DNA of 64,000 nucleotides, from the NCBI GenBank assembly GCA_014706295.1, contig JACSVZ010000007.1, positions 2,024,543-2,088,542 of the forward strand. The letters are read 5' to 3'. This DNA comes from Lycocorax pyrrhopterus obiensis (Eukaryota; Chordata; Aves; Passeriformes; Paradisaeidae). Within the stretch, counting starts at the first letter, position 1, and each line of letters begins with the position of its first letter. The translations under genes and the position numbers were made by a program. This document shows, piece after piece, positions 63,573 through 64,000 of the stretch. The notes beneath the pieces are model-generated. The model was given only the letters and a program-made list of their open reading frames with translations. It did no database searches and was not told where the DNA came from.

Positions 63573-63612
63573 CAAGAGAGAAAATGAATGTATCTTCTGT
63601 GCTCGCAGTTAA
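63573..63612 (+). CDS. SHANK2: Candidate SHANK2 alternative terminal (or poison) exon
   Basis: The acceptor tttcccttttctctttcag at 63554-63572 is strong by eye. Joined to the phase-2 donor at 60693, the frame reads S-KRENECIFCARS followed by TAA at 63610-63612. The product would be a SHANK2 that ends just after the ANK-linker region, without SH3, PDZ or SAM. No AATAAA or ATTAAA is visible in the 390 bases after the stop. The variant AATAGA lies near 63935. A weak donor-like aaa|gtagat follows the stop, so a cassette poison exon is also possible. I do not recognise this tail from known SHANK2 isoforms with certainty, and it may be a chance acceptor in an intron that continues beyond the window. 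Confidence 0.35.
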
Positions 63613-64000
63613 AGTAGATGCTGGGAGATAACACTGGGAATAGCTGCCACCAGACTAGGCAGAAACACAGCTTGATACAAGTGGAAATCAGATGTGTAGC
63701 TATAGTTTATAGATCTGGGGGTTTTTTTTATGGTGATGACTGTTCCTTCACTTACAAGGAAAAAGGAATGAAGCAAAAGAACTGAAATCTGAACGTCATC
63801 TTTTCCAGGCTTTCTTTAAACAACTGTGAGAGTTGGCTGAGGTTTCTGGTGCAAACTGCATCACAGACATGCAACCAGAGCTCACTTTTAAACTGCTGAG
63901 TGGGGCTTACCACGATCAGCACCTCTTCACAGTAATAGAACAGAGCAAGGTGAAAGGGGGATGCAATTCCAAACGGTGAGGAAGTTACTGCAGGAAAATG
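63613..64000 (+). other. SHANK2: Possible 3' UTR of the candidate exon, or intron
   Basis: Moderate-GC sequence with a short poly-T run near 63722-63729 and no recognisable coding or repeat element. Its status depends on the preceding candidate exon. Confidence 0.4.

Larger units (their letters stand above)
1..64000 (+). other. SHANK2: SHANK2 gene, internal portion (partial at both ends)
   Basis: The whole window lies inside one plus-strand transcription unit. Five exons join in frame to encode the C-terminal part of the ankyrin domain and the ANK-SH3 linker of a SHANK family postsynaptic scaffold. SHANK2 is preferred over SHANK1 and SHANK3 for two reasons. The linker reads VPFREAPTYSNRRRRPPS followed by an LLRSNSDNNLN motif. 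The intronic alternative first exon encodes MKSLLNAFTKKE, which is the N-terminus I recall for the ANK-less SHANK2 isoform. SHANK3 has a different linker after VPFRE. SHANK proteins connect receptor-associated complexes to the actin cytoskeleton at glutamatergic synapses. The SPN/early ANK exons and the SH3, PDZ, Pro-rich and SAM exons are not in the window. Paralogue assignment rests on remembered family sequences, not on an alignment. Confidence 0.93.

Overview
The window is vertebrate nuclear DNA, almost certainly from a bird. It has small exons with GT-AG splice sites separated by AT-rich introns of up to 38 kb. Four interspersed repeats carry the CR1 LINE 3'-end sequence typical of avian genomes. 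No prokaryotic features, rRNA, tRNA or CRISPR arrays were seen.

All convincing coding sequence belongs to one plus-strand gene, SHANK2 (ProSAP1), a multidomain scaffold of the excitatory postsynaptic density. The window holds an internal part of the gene. Four small exons (405-572, 2729-2845, 6242-6319, 22139-22205) encode the last ankyrin repeats of the N-terminal ANK domain. A 310-bp exon (60384-60693) encodes the basic/serine-rich linker between the ANK and SH3 domains. Splice phases are mutually compatible (0-0, 0-0, 0-0, 0-1, 1-2), so the five exons read through as one frame of 246 complete codons. Upstream SPN/ANK exons and downstream SH3, PDZ, proline-rich and SAM exons lie outside the window.

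The 38-kb intron between the last ANK exon and the linker exon contains a second start of the gene. A 37-nt coding exon at 57009-57045 encodes MKSLLNAFTKKE and ends in phase 1, so it splices directly onto the linker exon. This is the known N-terminus of the ANK-less SHANK2 isoform (ProSAP1A/Shank2A type). A compact CpG-rich block at 56401-56640 lies about 370 bp upstream and is the best candidate for its promoter. It is sandwiched between an AAAT/ATAGCAAAAAG-rich repeat and long poly-T tracts.

Downstream of the linker exon, a good acceptor at 63571-63572 opens a short in-frame tail of 13 residues and a stop. This is a candidate alternative terminal or poison exon that would give an ANK-linker-only SHANK2 product. 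It is the most interesting unproven item here.

The rest is intronic: CR1 fragments, microsatellites, homopolymer tracts, two further GC-rich patches, and long stretches in which I recognise nothing. Other ORFs are short, lack recognisable domains and look like chance. I did not find a wholly novel biological system.
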